The notes: generated by a model not told the origin, from the sequence alone. A DNA stretch of 64,000 nucleotides from Limnospira platensis (GCF_046480435.1 NZ_PKGC01000003.1), one strand, 5' to 3'. Counted from the first letter of the stretch, positions 54,437-63,807 are shown. Numbers and translations are program-made.

Positions 54437-55729
54437 GTGAAATATTCCCGCCCCTATTTAATCAAACTTATCCCCATAATTGGCATAACCGCCCTATTAA
54501 GTAGTTGTGCCAACAGTACCCTAGGAGACTCCTTACAACAATCTTTAGAAGCAGATCCACAACTGCAAGAAAATCAACCTTTTCAGGAATCTACTGATAC
54601 CGAAAATCAGCAAATTTCCCCCCCGGATGATTTTCTCAAATTACCCGCTAATTTCCCCCAGGAAATCTCCATTTATCCCGGTTCCAGCTTACAAGATGTT
54701 ACCCTCGCAGCCAGCGATACACAAAAAACTTCAACAGTTTGGGGAACCACCGACTCCATTGATTTAGTCAAAACCTACTATCAAAATAGATTGACATCAG
54801 ATGGCTGGGAAATAGTTAGCAATAGCGACCAAGAAAGTGATGGTTTGTTGGTGGCGACCAAACAGGATTTACAGGTAACAATTAACCTGCAATTGGAGCA
54901 AGTATTAGAGGGAAAAACTAAGTTTTCTATAGACTATTCTCGCGACCCACAAGCGATCGCTTCTCAACCCGAAACTACCCCCTCCGAGTCCCCAGAGTCT
55001 CCTGACCCTACAGCTACCACTTCAAGTCCTACCCCAGAATCTGAAACTACTCCCACCCCTACCCCCACCACTTCTACAACTAGCGACATTCCCCAGGAAT
55101 TAAAACAGTTTGCCATGGATGTCGCCCAAATAGGTATTTTTGAGCAAAATTTTCCTAATCCTAATCAAGCTATTACCAGGGGAGAATTTGCCCGTGCTTT
55201 AGTCCAAGCTAACAATAAAATTTATGCTGATATTCCCGGTAGACAAATTCGTTTAGCCATTTCTAGTAGTCAACCTGTATTTACCGATGTTCCCGCGAAT
55301 CATCCCTATTTTTCCGAAATTCAAGGACTAGCTGAAGCCGGCTTAATTCCTAGTTCTTTATCAGGGGATTCTACCGCCGTGCAATTCCGCCCAGATGCAC
55401 CCTTAACCCGCGAGTATTTAATCCTTTGGAAAGTGCCCTTAGATACTCGCCAAGGCTTACCCCAAGGGACTGTAGATGCCGTTGAACAACGTTGGGGATT
55501 TCAGGATGCCTCGAAAATTAATAGTAATGCAATCAGGGCGATTTTAGCAGATTTTGATAACGGAGATAATGCTAATATTCGGCGCGTGTTTGGATTTACT
55601 ACCCTATTTCAACCGCAAAAAACTGTCACTAGGGCGGAAGCAGCGACAGCTTTATGGTATTTTGGATTTCAAGGAGATGGACGAACCGTTAGAGAGATTT
55701 TAGAAGTTAATCAGACACCCGTTAGTTAA
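54437..55729 (+). CDS. SLH-domain lipoprotein
   Basis: Secreted protein of 430 aa. A GTG start (54437) begins a signal with the lipobox LLSSC (Cys about residue 24). Residues 60-165 look like a small folded domain (FPQEISIYPGSSLQDVTLAA, VWGTTDSIDLVKTYYQNRLT), then a Pro/Thr/Ser-rich linker (about 180-215). The C-terminal SLH-like repeats (AITRGEFARALVQANNKIYA, QPVFTDVPANHPYFSEIQGL, KTVTRAEAATALWYFG) would hold it to the cell wall. Function is unknown; a surface or outer-membrane-wall linker is likely. Confidence 0.82.
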   Translation: MKYSRPYLIKLIPIIGITALLSSCANSTLGDSLQQSLEADPQLQENQPFQESTDTENQQISPPDDFLKLPANFPQEISIYPGSSLQDVTLAASDTQKTSTVWGTTDSIDLVKTYYQNRLTSDGWEIVSNSDQESDGLLVATKQDLQVTINLQLEQVLEGKTKFSIDYSRDPQAIASQPETTPSESPESPDPTATTSSPTPESETTPTPTPTTSTTSDIPQELKQFAMDVAQIGIFEQNFPNPNQAITRGEFARALVQANNKIYADIPGRQIRLAISSSQPVFTDVPANHPYFSEIQGLAEAGLIPSSLSGDSTAVQFRPDAPLTREYLILWKVPLDTRQGLPQGTVDAVEQRWGFQDASKINSNAIRAILADFDNGDNANIRRVFGFTTLFQPQKTVTRAEAATALWYFGFQGDGRTVREILEVNQTPVS

Positions 55730-55743
55730 GCAGTTTTTTTGTT

Positions 55744-56994
55744 ATGTGGAAACCAGAACTATTAGCCCCAGCCAAGAATTTAGAAAGATTACAAGTTGCT
55801 ATTACCTATGGCGCAGATGCTGTCTATCTGGGCGGTCAAAATTATGGATTGCGGGCTAGGGCTGATAATTTTAGCCCCGAAGAATTACAGAGAGGTGTTA
55901 CATTTGCTCATCAACAGGGTGCTAAAGTTTATGTAACTTTAAACGCTTTCCTTCATGATGAAGATTTTAGCGAATTTGGGGATTATTGTCAACTATTAGA
56001 ACAGCTCAATGTGGATGCAGTCATTGTCTCCGATTTGGGAGTTATGCGAGTTATTAAAAACTGTTCTAATCTGAAAATTCACCTATCAACTCAGGCTTCC
56101 TGTTTAAATGGATATGCAGCGAGACTCTGGACGAGATTTGGGGTCGATCGCCTAATTTTAGGTAGGGAAGTTAGCATCCCCGAAGCTGGTCAAATTCGGG
56201 CTAAATTCTCAGCCGAAAATCCCCAGAAAGCGCCCTTAGAAATAGAGATGTTTATTCATGGGGCGATGTGTATGGCATATTCTGGACATTGTACCATTTC
56301 TAATTATACCGCCGGACGGGATTCTAACCGAGGTGGATGTATTCAATCCTGTCGCCTTCCTTATCAACTATCTTCTGAGGCTTCCCCAATTACCTTTATG
56401 TCCTCCAAAGATTTGTGGGGTATCTATCAGGTGGGTGATTTTTTCAAACATCACATTTGTTCCCTAAAAATTGAAGGACGGATGAAATCATCCTTTTATG
56501 TAGCGATGACTTGTAAAGCCTATCGTCGGGCGATTGATGCTTATTCTCAAGGTGAGTTAACCCCGGAATTATTGCAGGAAATAGCGGCAGATTTACAGTC
56601 AATTCCCCATAGGGATTATTTTTCTGGTTCCCTAGAAACGGCGGCGGGTGATGGTTCGGTTTTTGAGCAAGCCGCCGGAAATAATACCGGAACTCATGAT
56701 TATTTAGGGATGGTTTTAGATACGACTGAAGAGGCGATCGCTATCAAATTGGTAGAACCTTTATCTGTGGGAGATAAAGTCGAGTTTATCCTTCCTCATA
56801 GTCAGCCCATTAATTATCAAGTTAATCGCTTATTTTCCGTCGTGGGTGAGGAGATTAATTGTATGCGAAAAGATGGGATTGTTTGTATCCCCAAAGTCCC
56901 CAAATTGGCGCAAGTTAACCAACTGCATTTGCTGAGATTATCTCCATCTAAAGTGGAAATAACAGCCCCATACTCTATGGTTACTGGTAGTTAA
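55744..56994 (+). CDS. U32-family protein (TrhP/RlhA-like, prephenate-dependent RNA hydroxylase candidate)
   Basis: U32 family protein of 416 aa. N-terminal PELLAPAKNLERLQVAITYG, ADAVYLGGQNYGLRARADNF is the family start. The cysteine signature is IHGAMCMAYSGHC, then NRGGCIQSCRLPY, the set that holds an Fe-S cluster in TrhP (YegQ/YrrO) and RlhA. KIEGRMKSSFYVAMTCKAYR follows. E. coli YegQ (TrhP) hydroxylates tRNA U34 and RlhA 23S rRNA C2501, both needing prephenate; here length and context favour TrhP. A second, cysteine-poor U32-like gene follows 14 bp downstream, like the paired TrhP proteins of Bacillus. The substrate is not proven. Confidence 0.85.
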   Translation: MWKPELLAPAKNLERLQVAITYGADAVYLGGQNYGLRARADNFSPEELQRGVTFAHQQGAKVYVTLNAFLHDEDFSEFGDYCQLLEQLNVDAVIVSDLGVMRVIKNCSNLKIHLSTQASCLNGYAARLWTRFGVDRLILGREVSIPEAGQIRAKFSAENPQKAPLEIEMFIHGAMCMAYSGHCTISNYTAGRDSNRGGCIQSCRLPYQLSSEASPITFMSSKDLWGIYQVGDFFKHHICSLKIEGRMKSSFYVAMTCKAYRRAIDAYSQGELTPELLQEIAADLQSIPHRDYFSGSLETAAGDGSVFEQAAGNNTGTHDYLGMVLDTTEEAIAIKLVEPLSVGDKVEFILPHSQPINYQVNRLFSVVGEEINCMRKDGIVCIPKVPKLAQVNQLHLLRLSPSKVEITAPYSMVTGS

Positions 56995-57008
56995 TTAGGG
57001 AATAATTG

Positions 57009-58169
57009 ATGCTATTTAATACTTTTGTGGGTAGTTTAGAGGACTTAGATAGATGCGCTAGGGTAGCTAATTTAGGGGAGGTTTTATTAGAACCTTTTTT
57101 ATTGGCTAGACAGGGAAAGTTAACCGAGCCAGAGGCGTTTTTTCTGGCGGAAGAGGCGAAAAAGCGGGGGTTGCGTCCGGTTTTGGTCTGGGATATTTTA
57201 ATGACCGAAGGGGTGATGATGCAAATTGTCGATCGCCTCTGTTATTGGGATCTCCTAAATTTTGCCGCTATTCGAGTATGTGATCCTGGCGCGGCGGAAT
57301 GGTTAATGGTTCATTATCCCCAATTACCTATTCAGTTAATTGTAGAGACAGGAAATCATAATTTTGAGGCGTTAATAGGATGGTGTCAACTGTTCGCTGG
57401 ATGTTTAGAACGTCTGATTTTATCAACTGAAATTCCCGAAAATAAGTTAATTGAATATTGCCAGAAATTACCTGTACCCTGTGAAGTATTGGGGGTGGGG
57501 AGAATTTTGCTTTTTTACTCACCCCGATCGCTATTAGCTGAACATATATCAGAGGAGAATAATCAAGGTTTTATTGAAGTGAAAGCTATGGCTGAAGAAA
57601 ATGGCGATCGCCCCCTTCCTGCGGTAGAAACTCACCAGGGAACTTTTCTATTTTTAGATAAAGATTGGTTTATTTTAGATCAACTAGAGGGACTAGAAAA
57701 GGCGGGTTTACATAGCCTGCGCCTAGACCTCAGACACTTCGGAAAAAATGGTAATTTAGCCCCAGATATTGACCAGATATGTGAGCAGATTTTCACCGAC
57801 CCAGTAACCCTTAAAAAAAATTGGCAGACCGAAGCGCGATCGCCATTTTTTAAAGCTAATCGCACCACCTCTATTTTCTCCCGAATGAAGTCAAAATCCA
57901 AAATTTCCCATTATCGCAATGATTCATGTGTCGCCGAAGTTTTGGGGGGAGAAAGTGGTAAATATATCGTTTTCCAAGTCCTACGTCCTTTTGATATATC
58001 CGAAATTAATCAAGTGGTAATTCCCACCGGAGAAAAAGTTGATATTCCTGAAACTGTGACATTTAAAAATCTCCAAGGAGACCCAATCAAAAAAGGCGAT
58101 CGTGACCAAATTATCATCACCGACTGGATTAAAAAAGTTACCCCAGGTAGTTTAATTTTACGCAATTAA
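57009..58169 (+). CDS. Degenerate U32-like partner protein
   Basis: Protein of 386 aa that resembles the U32 fold (LLEPFLLARQGKLTEPEAFF, ILFYSPRSLLAEH corresponds to the HGxxCMAYSGxC segment, with the cysteines lost). So it likely does not bind the Fe-S cluster itself. The tail (KNLQGDPIKKGDRDQIIITD) is beta-rich. It begins 14 bp after the first U32 gene, in another frame. It could be a true second subunit, or the detached C-terminal part of one long ancestral U32 protein. The ATG at 57009 is preferred to a TTG at 57006. Confidence 0.65.
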   Translation: MLFNTFVGSLEDLDRCARVANLGEVLLEPFLLARQGKLTEPEAFFLAEEAKKRGLRPVLVWDILMTEGVMMQIVDRLCYWDLLNFAAIRVCDPGAAEWLMVHYPQLPIQLIVETGNHNFEALIGWCQLFAGCLERLILSTEIPENKLIEYCQKLPVPCEVLGVGRILLFYSPRSLLAEHISEENNQGFIEVKAMAEENGDRPLPAVETHQGTFLFLDKDWFILDQLEGLEKAGLHSLRLDLRHFGKNGNLAPDIDQICEQIFTDPVTLKKNWQTEARSPFFKANRTTSIFSRMKSKSKISHYRNDSCVAEVLGGESGKYIVFQVLRPFDISEINQVVIPTGEKVDIPETVTFKNLQGDPIKKGDRDQIIITDWIKKVTPGSLILRN

Positions 58170-58177
58170 TCCTAGGT

Positions 58178-58888
58178 ATGGTCAGCCATAAATTTCAGTT
58201 TAAACAGTTTACCATTTTTCAGGATCGCTGTGGGATGAAAGTCGGCACAGACGGGGTAATATTAGGAACCTGGACAGATGTAAAATCTGTCGATAATATC
58301 TTAGATATTGGGACGGGAAGCGGATTAATTGCTTTAATCTTAGCCCAACGTTCACCAGCGAAAATTGATGCTGTAGAAATTGATAGAGATGCTTATATAC
58401 AAGCCAGTGAAAATATAGCTAATTCCCCTTGGCGATCGCGCCTAAAAATTCATCATAATTCTATCCAACAATATGCGGATTTCTGTGATATACAATACGA
58501 TTTAATCATTTCTAATCCCCCCTTTTTTGCCAATGCTTATAAACCCAATAATCATCAAATAGCCCTCGCCAAACATAGCGACAGCCTCTCCCAGCTAGAT
58601 ATTTTACAAGTAACGACCAAATTATTAAAACCCACCGGGAAACTAGCAATAATTTATCCCACAGCAGCCGCCATCAACTTTCAAGACATAGCCCCAACCT
58701 TCGGATTATATTGCGATCGTCAATTGTTAATCAAACCCACAGCCACACATTCCGTTAAACGCATCATTATGGAATTAAGCAAACATCAAAAACCCTGCCA
58801 GACACACACCTTAATAATTGAAAAATACCGACACATTTACAGTGATGAATTTATCGCATTAATCCGTGATTTTTATTTGAAATATTGA
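58178..58888 (+). CDS. trmN6: tRNA1(Val) (adenine-37-N6)-methyltransferase-like protein
   Basis: SAM-dependent methyltransferase of 236 aa that resembles E. coli YfiC/TrmN6: HKFQFKQFTIFQDRCGMKVG, TDGVILGTW, ILDIGTGSGLIALILAQRS (SAM motif I) and the adenine-N6 catalytic motif ISNPPFF. TrmN6 makes m6A37 in tRNA1(Val)(UAC), the tRNA that also carries cmo5U34 in E. coli. It starts 8 bp after the U32-like gene, so the three genes are likely cotranscribed. Confidence 0.88.
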   Translation: MVSHKFQFKQFTIFQDRCGMKVGTDGVILGTWTDVKSVDNILDIGTGSGLIALILAQRSPAKIDAVEIDRDAYIQASENIANSPWRSRLKIHHNSIQQYADFCDIQYDLIISNPPFFANAYKPNNHQIALAKHSDSLSQLDILQVTTKLLKPTGKLAIIYPTAAAINFQDIAPTFGLYCDRQLLIKPTATHSVKRIIMELSKHQKPCQTHTLIIEKYRHIYSDEFIALIRDFYLKY

Positions 58889-58930
58889 AGTCTCTAATTA
58901 TCATTATATGAATAGTAAGATAACTCATGG

Positions 58931-58936
58931 TATAAT
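58931..58936 (+). promoter_or_regulatory. Candidate -10 box of the cyclase gene
   Basis: A perfect TATAAT lies 34 bp before the ATG at 58971 and inside the longer open frame (58908). Its position supports 58971 as the start. No clear -35 is seen. Confidence 0.45.
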
Positions 58937-58970
58937 TAGAGCAAGGTTGTCAATTCCTGGGGTTATCAAC

Positions 58971-59618
58971 ATGGTAAAAATACTCGATATTTCCGTTGGT
59001 CTACACTCCCAACTCCCCACTTGGCCAGGAGGTTTAAACTTTCAACTAGAGTCTACCAAAACCATTGACCAACATGGGGTAAATGTTTCTAAAATGGCAA
59101 GCAGCGTTCATGTAGGAACCCATGTAGATGCTCCCTCTCATTTTATTAATGGTGGTCTTACTGTCGAACAACTATCATTAGAGACGTTAATCGGGCGGGC
59201 TTTAGTAATTTCAGTGGCTGATGTTACCGAAATTACTGCTAATTTATTAAATAAATTAAACATCCCCAAAGACACGGAAAGAATCTTATTTAAAACTGCT
59301 AATTCTCAGCTTTGGGAGCGAGGAATATCGGAATTTAAACAAGATTATGTTGCCTTAACTGCTGATGCCGCCCAATGGGTAGTTGATGCTGGTATTCAAT
59401 TAGTCGGTGTTGATTATCTGTCAGTTCAAAGGTTTAATGATAGTCCCTTAACTCATGAAATATTACTGACTGCAGGAGTGGTTATTTTAGAAGGCATTAA
59501 TTTAGCGGAAATTGCACCTGGAGAATATCAGTTAATTTGTCTACCTTTAAAAATTATCGGGTCAGAGGGTGCGCCAGCTAGGGCGGTTTTATTGCCATAT
59601 AACTGTAGCAATGGCTAA
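58971..59618 (+). CDS. Cyclase family protein (kynurenine formamidase-like metal hydrolase)
   Basis: Cyclase/KynB family hydrolase of 215 aa. The metal-binding signature HVGTHVDAPSHF is near residue 48, with the family N-terminal LDISVGLHSQLPTWPGG. KynB opens N-formylkynurenine, but many relatives have other amide or lactone substrates. The frame reaches back to 58908, but a promoter box at 58931 favours the ATG at 58971. Its last 30 bp overlap the end of the LysE gene (convergent). Confidence 0.83.
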   Translation: MVKILDISVGLHSQLPTWPGGLNFQLESTKTIDQHGVNVSKMASSVHVGTHVDAPSHFINGGLTVEQLSLETLIGRALVISVADVTEITANLLNKLNIPKDTERILFKTANSQLWERGISEFKQDYVALTADAAQWVVDAGIQLVGVDYLSVQRFNDSPLTHEILLTAGVVILEGINLAEIAPGEYQLICLPLKIIGSEGAPARAVLLPYNCSNG

Positions 59619-60200
59619 GATACCAAAACTGATAATTATTAGCCCAGATACTCGATTAACCCATTGAAAAATAGTAGAATTTAAGCGATCGCGAAATAAT
59701 TCAATGAACCCCACCAACAGTAACCACCAGAGGGCGGAACCCCAAAATACTCCTAACACTAACAACGTGGCATCAAAATAGTTATTGGTTTCCCCTAAAC
59801 CCAAGCCAGAAAAAATAGCAATAAACCCTAAAATAGTCATGGGATTAGTGAGAGTTAATAAAAAGGTGGAAGCATAAGCACCGAGTTTATGGTTAATTTT
59901 AGCAGACTCATTAGCTGGCTTATCCCCAAAAATTTTGCAGCCCAAATAGCATAAAAATAAACCGCCCAATATTCTTAATAATGTTTGTTGACCCAGGAGT
60001 AAACTAGAAATTGCTGTGAGTCCAAAACCAGCCATAAAGCCATAAATTGCATCAGCAGTAGCCGCCCCCAAACCGGACACTAAGCCAACTATTTTACCTT
60101 GAGTCAGAGACCTCCTAATACACAAAATTCCAATGGGTCCAATGGGGGCAGCAATGGAGAAGCCAATAACTAAACCTTTAGCCAAAAACATAAGATTCAT
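59589..60200 (-). CDS. LysE/RhtB-family amino acid exporter
   Basis: Membrane exporter of 203 aa, about six helices: FLAKGLVIGFSIAAPIGPIG, ILCIRRSLTQGKIVGLVSGL, GAATADAIYGF (the LysE signature), TLTNPMTILGFIAIFSGLGL. The amino acid or small amine exported is unknown. It sits on the opposite strand inside the tRNA-modification neighbourhood and shares its 3' end with the cyclase gene. Confidence 0.88.
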   Translation of the reverse strand: MNLMFLAKGLVIGFSIAAPIGPIGILCIRRSLTQGKIVGLVSGLGAATADAIYGFMAGFGLTAISSLLLGQQTLLRILGGLFLCYLGCKIFGDKPANESAKINHKLGAYASTFLLTLTNPMTILGFIAIFSGLGLGETNNYFDATLLVLGVFWGSALWWLLLVGFIELFRDRLNSTIFQWVNRVSGLIIISFGILAIATVIWQ

Positions 60201-60351
60201 CTGGGTATTTGATGGTTGAACTATTACATGATATTATCAAATTTATCAATTTCTGAAATTATCAGTAATGTCTGTTACCGTCATTATTGATGTTGGGGAG
60301 GCAGGTTGGTTGTAAAATATGATTGTATGACCCGATATGGAAAATTAAATT

Positions 60352-61107
60352 ATGACTAACTTCTGGGATACAGAACTTTATCTAAGTTCCGACAAAGACC
60401 AACTATTTGAACAGGAAACCTGGCCAAAACCTTTTACTTTTAATGAAGATGTGGTGCGGGTTTTTGATGATATGGTTTCCCGTTCGGTTCCCCTATATAA
60501 AGAAGTGGTTGCCTGTGCGGTACAATGGACTAAAGCCTATTATCAACCTGGTACTAAAATTATTGATGTGGGTTGTTCAACGGGGACGTTTTTAGAGTTA
60601 CTGGGGCGATTTTTAAAAACACCTGCTACCCTAGTTGGTATTGACAACTCGGAACCTATGTTAGCGAAAGCTAAGGAAAAGTTATCAGGTTTAGAAGACA
60701 CCCACCACATAGAGTTAATCTGTGAAAGTGCGGGAAATAGTAGTTTTGAAAATAGCAGTATTGTGGTGATGAATTATACCCTACAATTTCTGCCGGTTCA
60801 CCAGAGACAACAGGTTTTAAATGCGGTTTATGAAGGGTTAGTGCCGGGTGGTTTATTATTCCTGAGTGAAAAATTACGATCGCCTTATCCCCAATTCCAG
60901 GAAACCATGACCCGCCATTATGAAGCCTTTAAAACCAGAAACGGCTATGCGACAAATGAGATTGAACGCAAAAAGGAAGCCCTAGAAAATGTCTTAATTC
61001 CCCTCACTCAAATGCAACAGGTAGCCATGCTGCATGACAGTGGATTTGCGGCGGTGGATTCCTTATTAAAGTTTCACAATTTCACCTCATTTATTGCTAT
61101 CAAATAA
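60352..61107 (+). CDS. cmoA: Carboxy-S-adenosyl-L-methionine synthase
   Basis: CmoA of 251 aa, which makes carboxy-SAM from SAM and prephenate. Strong family features are FTFNEDVVRVFDDMVSRSVP, LYKEVV, DVGCSTGTFLELLGRF (SAM), VVMNYTLQFLPVHQRQQVLN, GLVPGGLLFLSEK and KTRNGYATNEIERKKEALEN. It gives the carboxymethyl donor to CmoB, whose gene follows 59 bp downstream. The ATG at 60352 is followed directly by family sequence. Confidence 0.9.
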   Translation: MTNFWDTELYLSSDKDQLFEQETWPKPFTFNEDVVRVFDDMVSRSVPLYKEVVACAVQWTKAYYQPGTKIIDVGCSTGTFLELLGRFLKTPATLVGIDNSEPMLAKAKEKLSGLEDTHHIELICESAGNSSFENSSIVVMNYTLQFLPVHQRQQVLNAVYEGLVPGGLLFLSEKLRSPYPQFQETMTRHYEAFKTRNGYATNEIERKKEALENVLIPLTQMQQVAMLHDSGFAAVDSLLKFHNFTSFIAIK

Positions 61108-61166
61108 CCCCCAATGACCCTTGGCTAATTATTGATGGAAAATTGACAGCGAATAAGGATTGTTAT

Positions 61167-62132
61167 ATGTACCATGCTGATGATTATTTGGCTGCCTATG
61201 ATATCGACATTAACCGTGATGGGATTCAGCAACAGCGCCAATATGCTTATCCTCGGTTATTTGATGATAAAATAAACCGGTATAGAGAAGCAGTAGAAGC
61301 AGTTGAGGATATCCAAACTCAATGGTTTGACTTGTCGGGTTCGGTGGTGAAAATCGGACGCTTGGGGGAACTTTCCGCAGACCAGCAACGGCGGTTTGAG
61401 GCGACATTAAAAACTTTTTGCCCCTGGAAAAAAGGGCCTTTTGAATTATTTGGAACCCTGATAGATGCGGAATGGCGATCGCATTTAAAATGGGAGAGAA
61501 TTACCCCCCATATTCAGCCCCTAAAACAGCGAAAAGTAGCGGATATTGGCTGCCATAATGGTTATTATATGTTTCGCATGGCAGACCAGCAACCCGATTG
61601 TGTAATTGGCTTTGAACCCTACGCCAAACACTTTTGGAACTTCCAACTAATGCAAAACCTAGTCCGTCAGTCAAACCTACATTTTGAATTATTAGGAGTC
61701 GAACATATAGATTATTATCCCCAATTTTTCGATACCATTTTCTGCTTAGGTATTCTCTATCACCACACCGACCCCATTGGTTTATTGAGAAAAATGCGGC
61801 AAGCCTTAGCGCCAAAAGGAGAAATCATCATCGACTGTCAGGGTATCCCCGGAGAAAAAGCGATCGCCCTCACCCCTCGCCAACGCTACGCCAACGCCAA
61901 AGGAATTTGGTTTCTCCCCACCCAGTCCTGTTTAGAAACCTGGATGATTAGGGCAGGATTTACTAAAGTTCGCTGTATTTTCGCTTCACCTTTATCAGTA
62001 GAAGAACAACGGCGGACTACCTGGGCTAATATCGACAGTTTACAGGAGTTTCTCAACCCCGAAAATCCCCAAGAAACCATGGAAGGATACCCCGCCCCGT
62101 GGAGATATTATGCGATCGCCCAACGGGGGTAA
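61167..62132 (+). CDS. cmoB: tRNA U34 carboxymethyltransferase
   Basis: CmoB of about 321 aa, which converts ho5U34 to cmo5U34 in tRNAs that read four-codon boxes. Family blocks are CPWKKGPFELFGTLIDAEWR, SHLKWERITPHIQPLKQRKV, ADIGCHNGYYMFRMADQQPD and CLGILYHHTDPIGLLRKMRQ. A Shine-Dalgarno AAGGA (61155-61159) supports the ATG at 61167 over the TTG at 61143. It forms a cmoAB pair with the gene just before it. Confidence 0.9.
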   Translation: MYHADDYLAAYDIDINRDGIQQQRQYAYPRLFDDKINRYREAVEAVEDIQTQWFDLSGSVVKIGRLGELSADQQRRFEATLKTFCPWKKGPFELFGTLIDAEWRSHLKWERITPHIQPLKQRKVADIGCHNGYYMFRMADQQPDCVIGFEPYAKHFWNFQLMQNLVRQSNLHFELLGVEHIDYYPQFFDTIFCLGILYHHTDPIGLLRKMRQALAPKGEIIIDCQGIPGEKAIALTPRQRYANAKGIWFLPTQSCLETWMIRAGFTKVRCIFASPLSVEEQRRTTWANIDSLQEFLNPENPQETMEGYPAPWRYYAIAQRG

Positions 62133-62152
62133 TTACTGCCAACCGCTATGAT

Positions 62153-62214
62153 TAGGGGCGAGTTTAGCCAGATTTGCGAGCAACTAAAAAGCTGTCGATA
62201 TCACCCGCCCCTAA
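62153..62214. repeat. Short inverted-repeat element related to 4371-4426 and 63938-63993
   Basis: The arms TTAGGGGCG (62153-62161 region start) and CGCCCCTAA (62206-62214) are perfectly complementary over 9 bp and share the GGGGCG core of the other two elements; the wider arms read GGGGCGAGTT and ACCCGCCCC. It lies between cmoB and ndhB, which are convergent. Confidence 0.5.
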
Positions 62215-62226
62215 ACCAGGTGATTA

Positions 62227-63807
62227 CTAATCCTGAGCGATTATTGCCGGACTAGAAATAACATCAACAGTTGCCACAGTTTCCGCCTGCGAAATTGCCG
62301 CCTGTTGGAATATGGGGCTACGGCTAACAGAATCATTAGCCAGGGTAAACAAAGGATTAGATAAAATCCCCGCCAGAGAGGTGACAATTACCGACAAAAC
62401 CAAGCCCACCTGTAAGGGACGCATCCCCGGCAAATTCCAGCGAATTGGCGGATAATTTTTCACCACATCAGACATTTCGTGAGGTTCCTTAACCACCATC
62501 ATTTTCACTACCCGAATGTAGTAGTAAATGGAAACCACACTGGTAACTAAACCCAGTAAAACCAGGGCATATAACCCCGCTTGCCAACCGGCCCAGAATA
62601 GATAAATTTTCCCAAAAAATCCAGCCAAGGGAGGAATACCACCCAAAGACAACAGACAAATACTCAACCCCAAAGTTAGTAGGGGGTCTTTTTGATACAA
62701 ACCGCTATACTCACTAATTTGGTCTGTACCGGTCCGCAGGGAGAACAGAATCACGCAGGTAAAACCGCCCAAGTTCATAAACAGGTAAATCAACAGGTAA
62801 AATACCATGCTGGAATAACCCGCCTCAGTTCCGGCAATTAACCCAATCATGACAAACCCCGCCTGGGCGATAGAAGAATAAGCCAACATCCGTTTCATGC
62901 TGGTTTGGGCGAGGGCCACGACATTTCCTAAGATCATACTGAGGATGGCCAGGGCAGTAAACACAAAGTGCCACTGTTCCGACAATACAGGGAAAGCATT
63001 TAATAACAGACGAATTGCCAAAGCAAACCCGGCCGCCTTGGACCCCACGGAGAGGAATGCGACCACCGGAGTGGGTGAACCTTCATAGACATCAGGAGTC
63101 CACTGGTGGAAAGGAACCGCCGATATCTTAAACGAAATTCCCGCAATTACAAATACTAAAGCAATTACCAGCCCCAGAGAGTCACTTACTCCGTTATTAG
63201 CAATGGCTTGGGCGATCGCATTTAGGTTAGTTTCGCCGCCAGATAGACCATACAGCAACGATAAACCATACAGGAACACCGACGCACTAGCTGCCCCAAT
63301 TAGCAGATATTTCAGCGCCGCCTCATTCGACCGAGGGTCTCGTTTAGCGTATCCTGTCAGCATATAAGAGGAAATACTGAGAGTTTCCAGGGACACAAAG
63401 ATCATCACCAACTCATTAGCCCCAGACAGGAACATCCCCCCCAGAGTCGCTGTCAGCAAAATACAAATAAATTCTGCTAAAGCGGTTCCCGTTTGTTCAA
63501 TATAGCTAACGGACATCAAAATTGTCACTGCCGCCGACAGGGCAATAATTCCCCGGAATACAATACTGAGGGGATCAGCATTAAAACTCCCCAAAAACGC
63601 CAGGGTGTTGGTACTATCCCACTGGGAGTATAAAGCCACGATAGACAGCAGCAACCCGCCAATAGCGGCATAGGGTGTCCATTTAGCAGATGCTGTCCGC
63701 CCTACAATTAGATCACCGATTAAGACCACCATCAAAGTGATCAATACAATACTTTCTGGTAAAATCGCCCCAGCATTCAACTGGGCCGCTAGATTAGAAA
63801 AATCCAT
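62227..63807 (-). CDS. ndhB: NAD(P)H-quinone oxidoreductase subunit 2 (NDH-1 subunit NdhB)
   Basis: NdhB of 526 aa, a large antiporter-like subunit of NDH-1 (cyclic electron flow, respiration, CO2 uptake). The N-terminus MDFSNLAAQLNAGAILPESI is the family start, so the ATG at 63807 is preferred to the frame's earlier start at 63822. Many helices are seen: ISSYMLTGYAKRDPRSNEAA, FKISAVPFHQWTPDVYEGSP (conserved Lys/His region), LAYSSIAQAGFVMIGLIAGT. It is the last gene in the window. Confidence 0.95.
   Translation of the reverse strand: MDFSNLAAQLNAGAILPESIVLITLMVVLIGDLIVGRTASAKWTPYAAIGGLLLSIVALYSQWDSTNTLAFLGSFNADPLSIVFRGIIALSAAVTILMSVSYIEQTGTALAEFICILLTATLGGMFLSGANELVMIFVSLETLSISSYMLTGYAKRDPRSNEAALKYLLIGAASASVFLYGLSLLYGLSGGETNLNAIAQAIANNGVSDSLGLVIALVFVIAGISFKISAVPFHQWTPDVYEGSPTPVVAFLSVGSKAAGFALAIRLLLNAFPVLSEQWHFVFTALAILSMILGNVVALAQTSMKRMLAYSSIAQAGFVMIGLIAGTEAGYSSMVFYLLIYLFMNLGGFTCVILFSLRTGTDQISEYSGLYQKDPLLTLGLSICLLSLGGIPPLAGFFGKIYLFWAGWQAGLYALVLLGLVTSVVSIYYYIRVVKMMVVKEPHEMSDVVKNYPPIRWNLPGMRPLQVGLVLSVIVTSLAGILSNPLFTLANDSVSRSPIFQQAAISQAETVATVDVISSPAIIAQD

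Noticed and set aside
55744..58169. Frameshift splitting one U32 gene
   Set aside because: The first frame ends with a normal stop and a second ATG follows 14 bp later; the two parts have different domain content. A split ancestor is possible, but a sequencing error is not needed to explain it.
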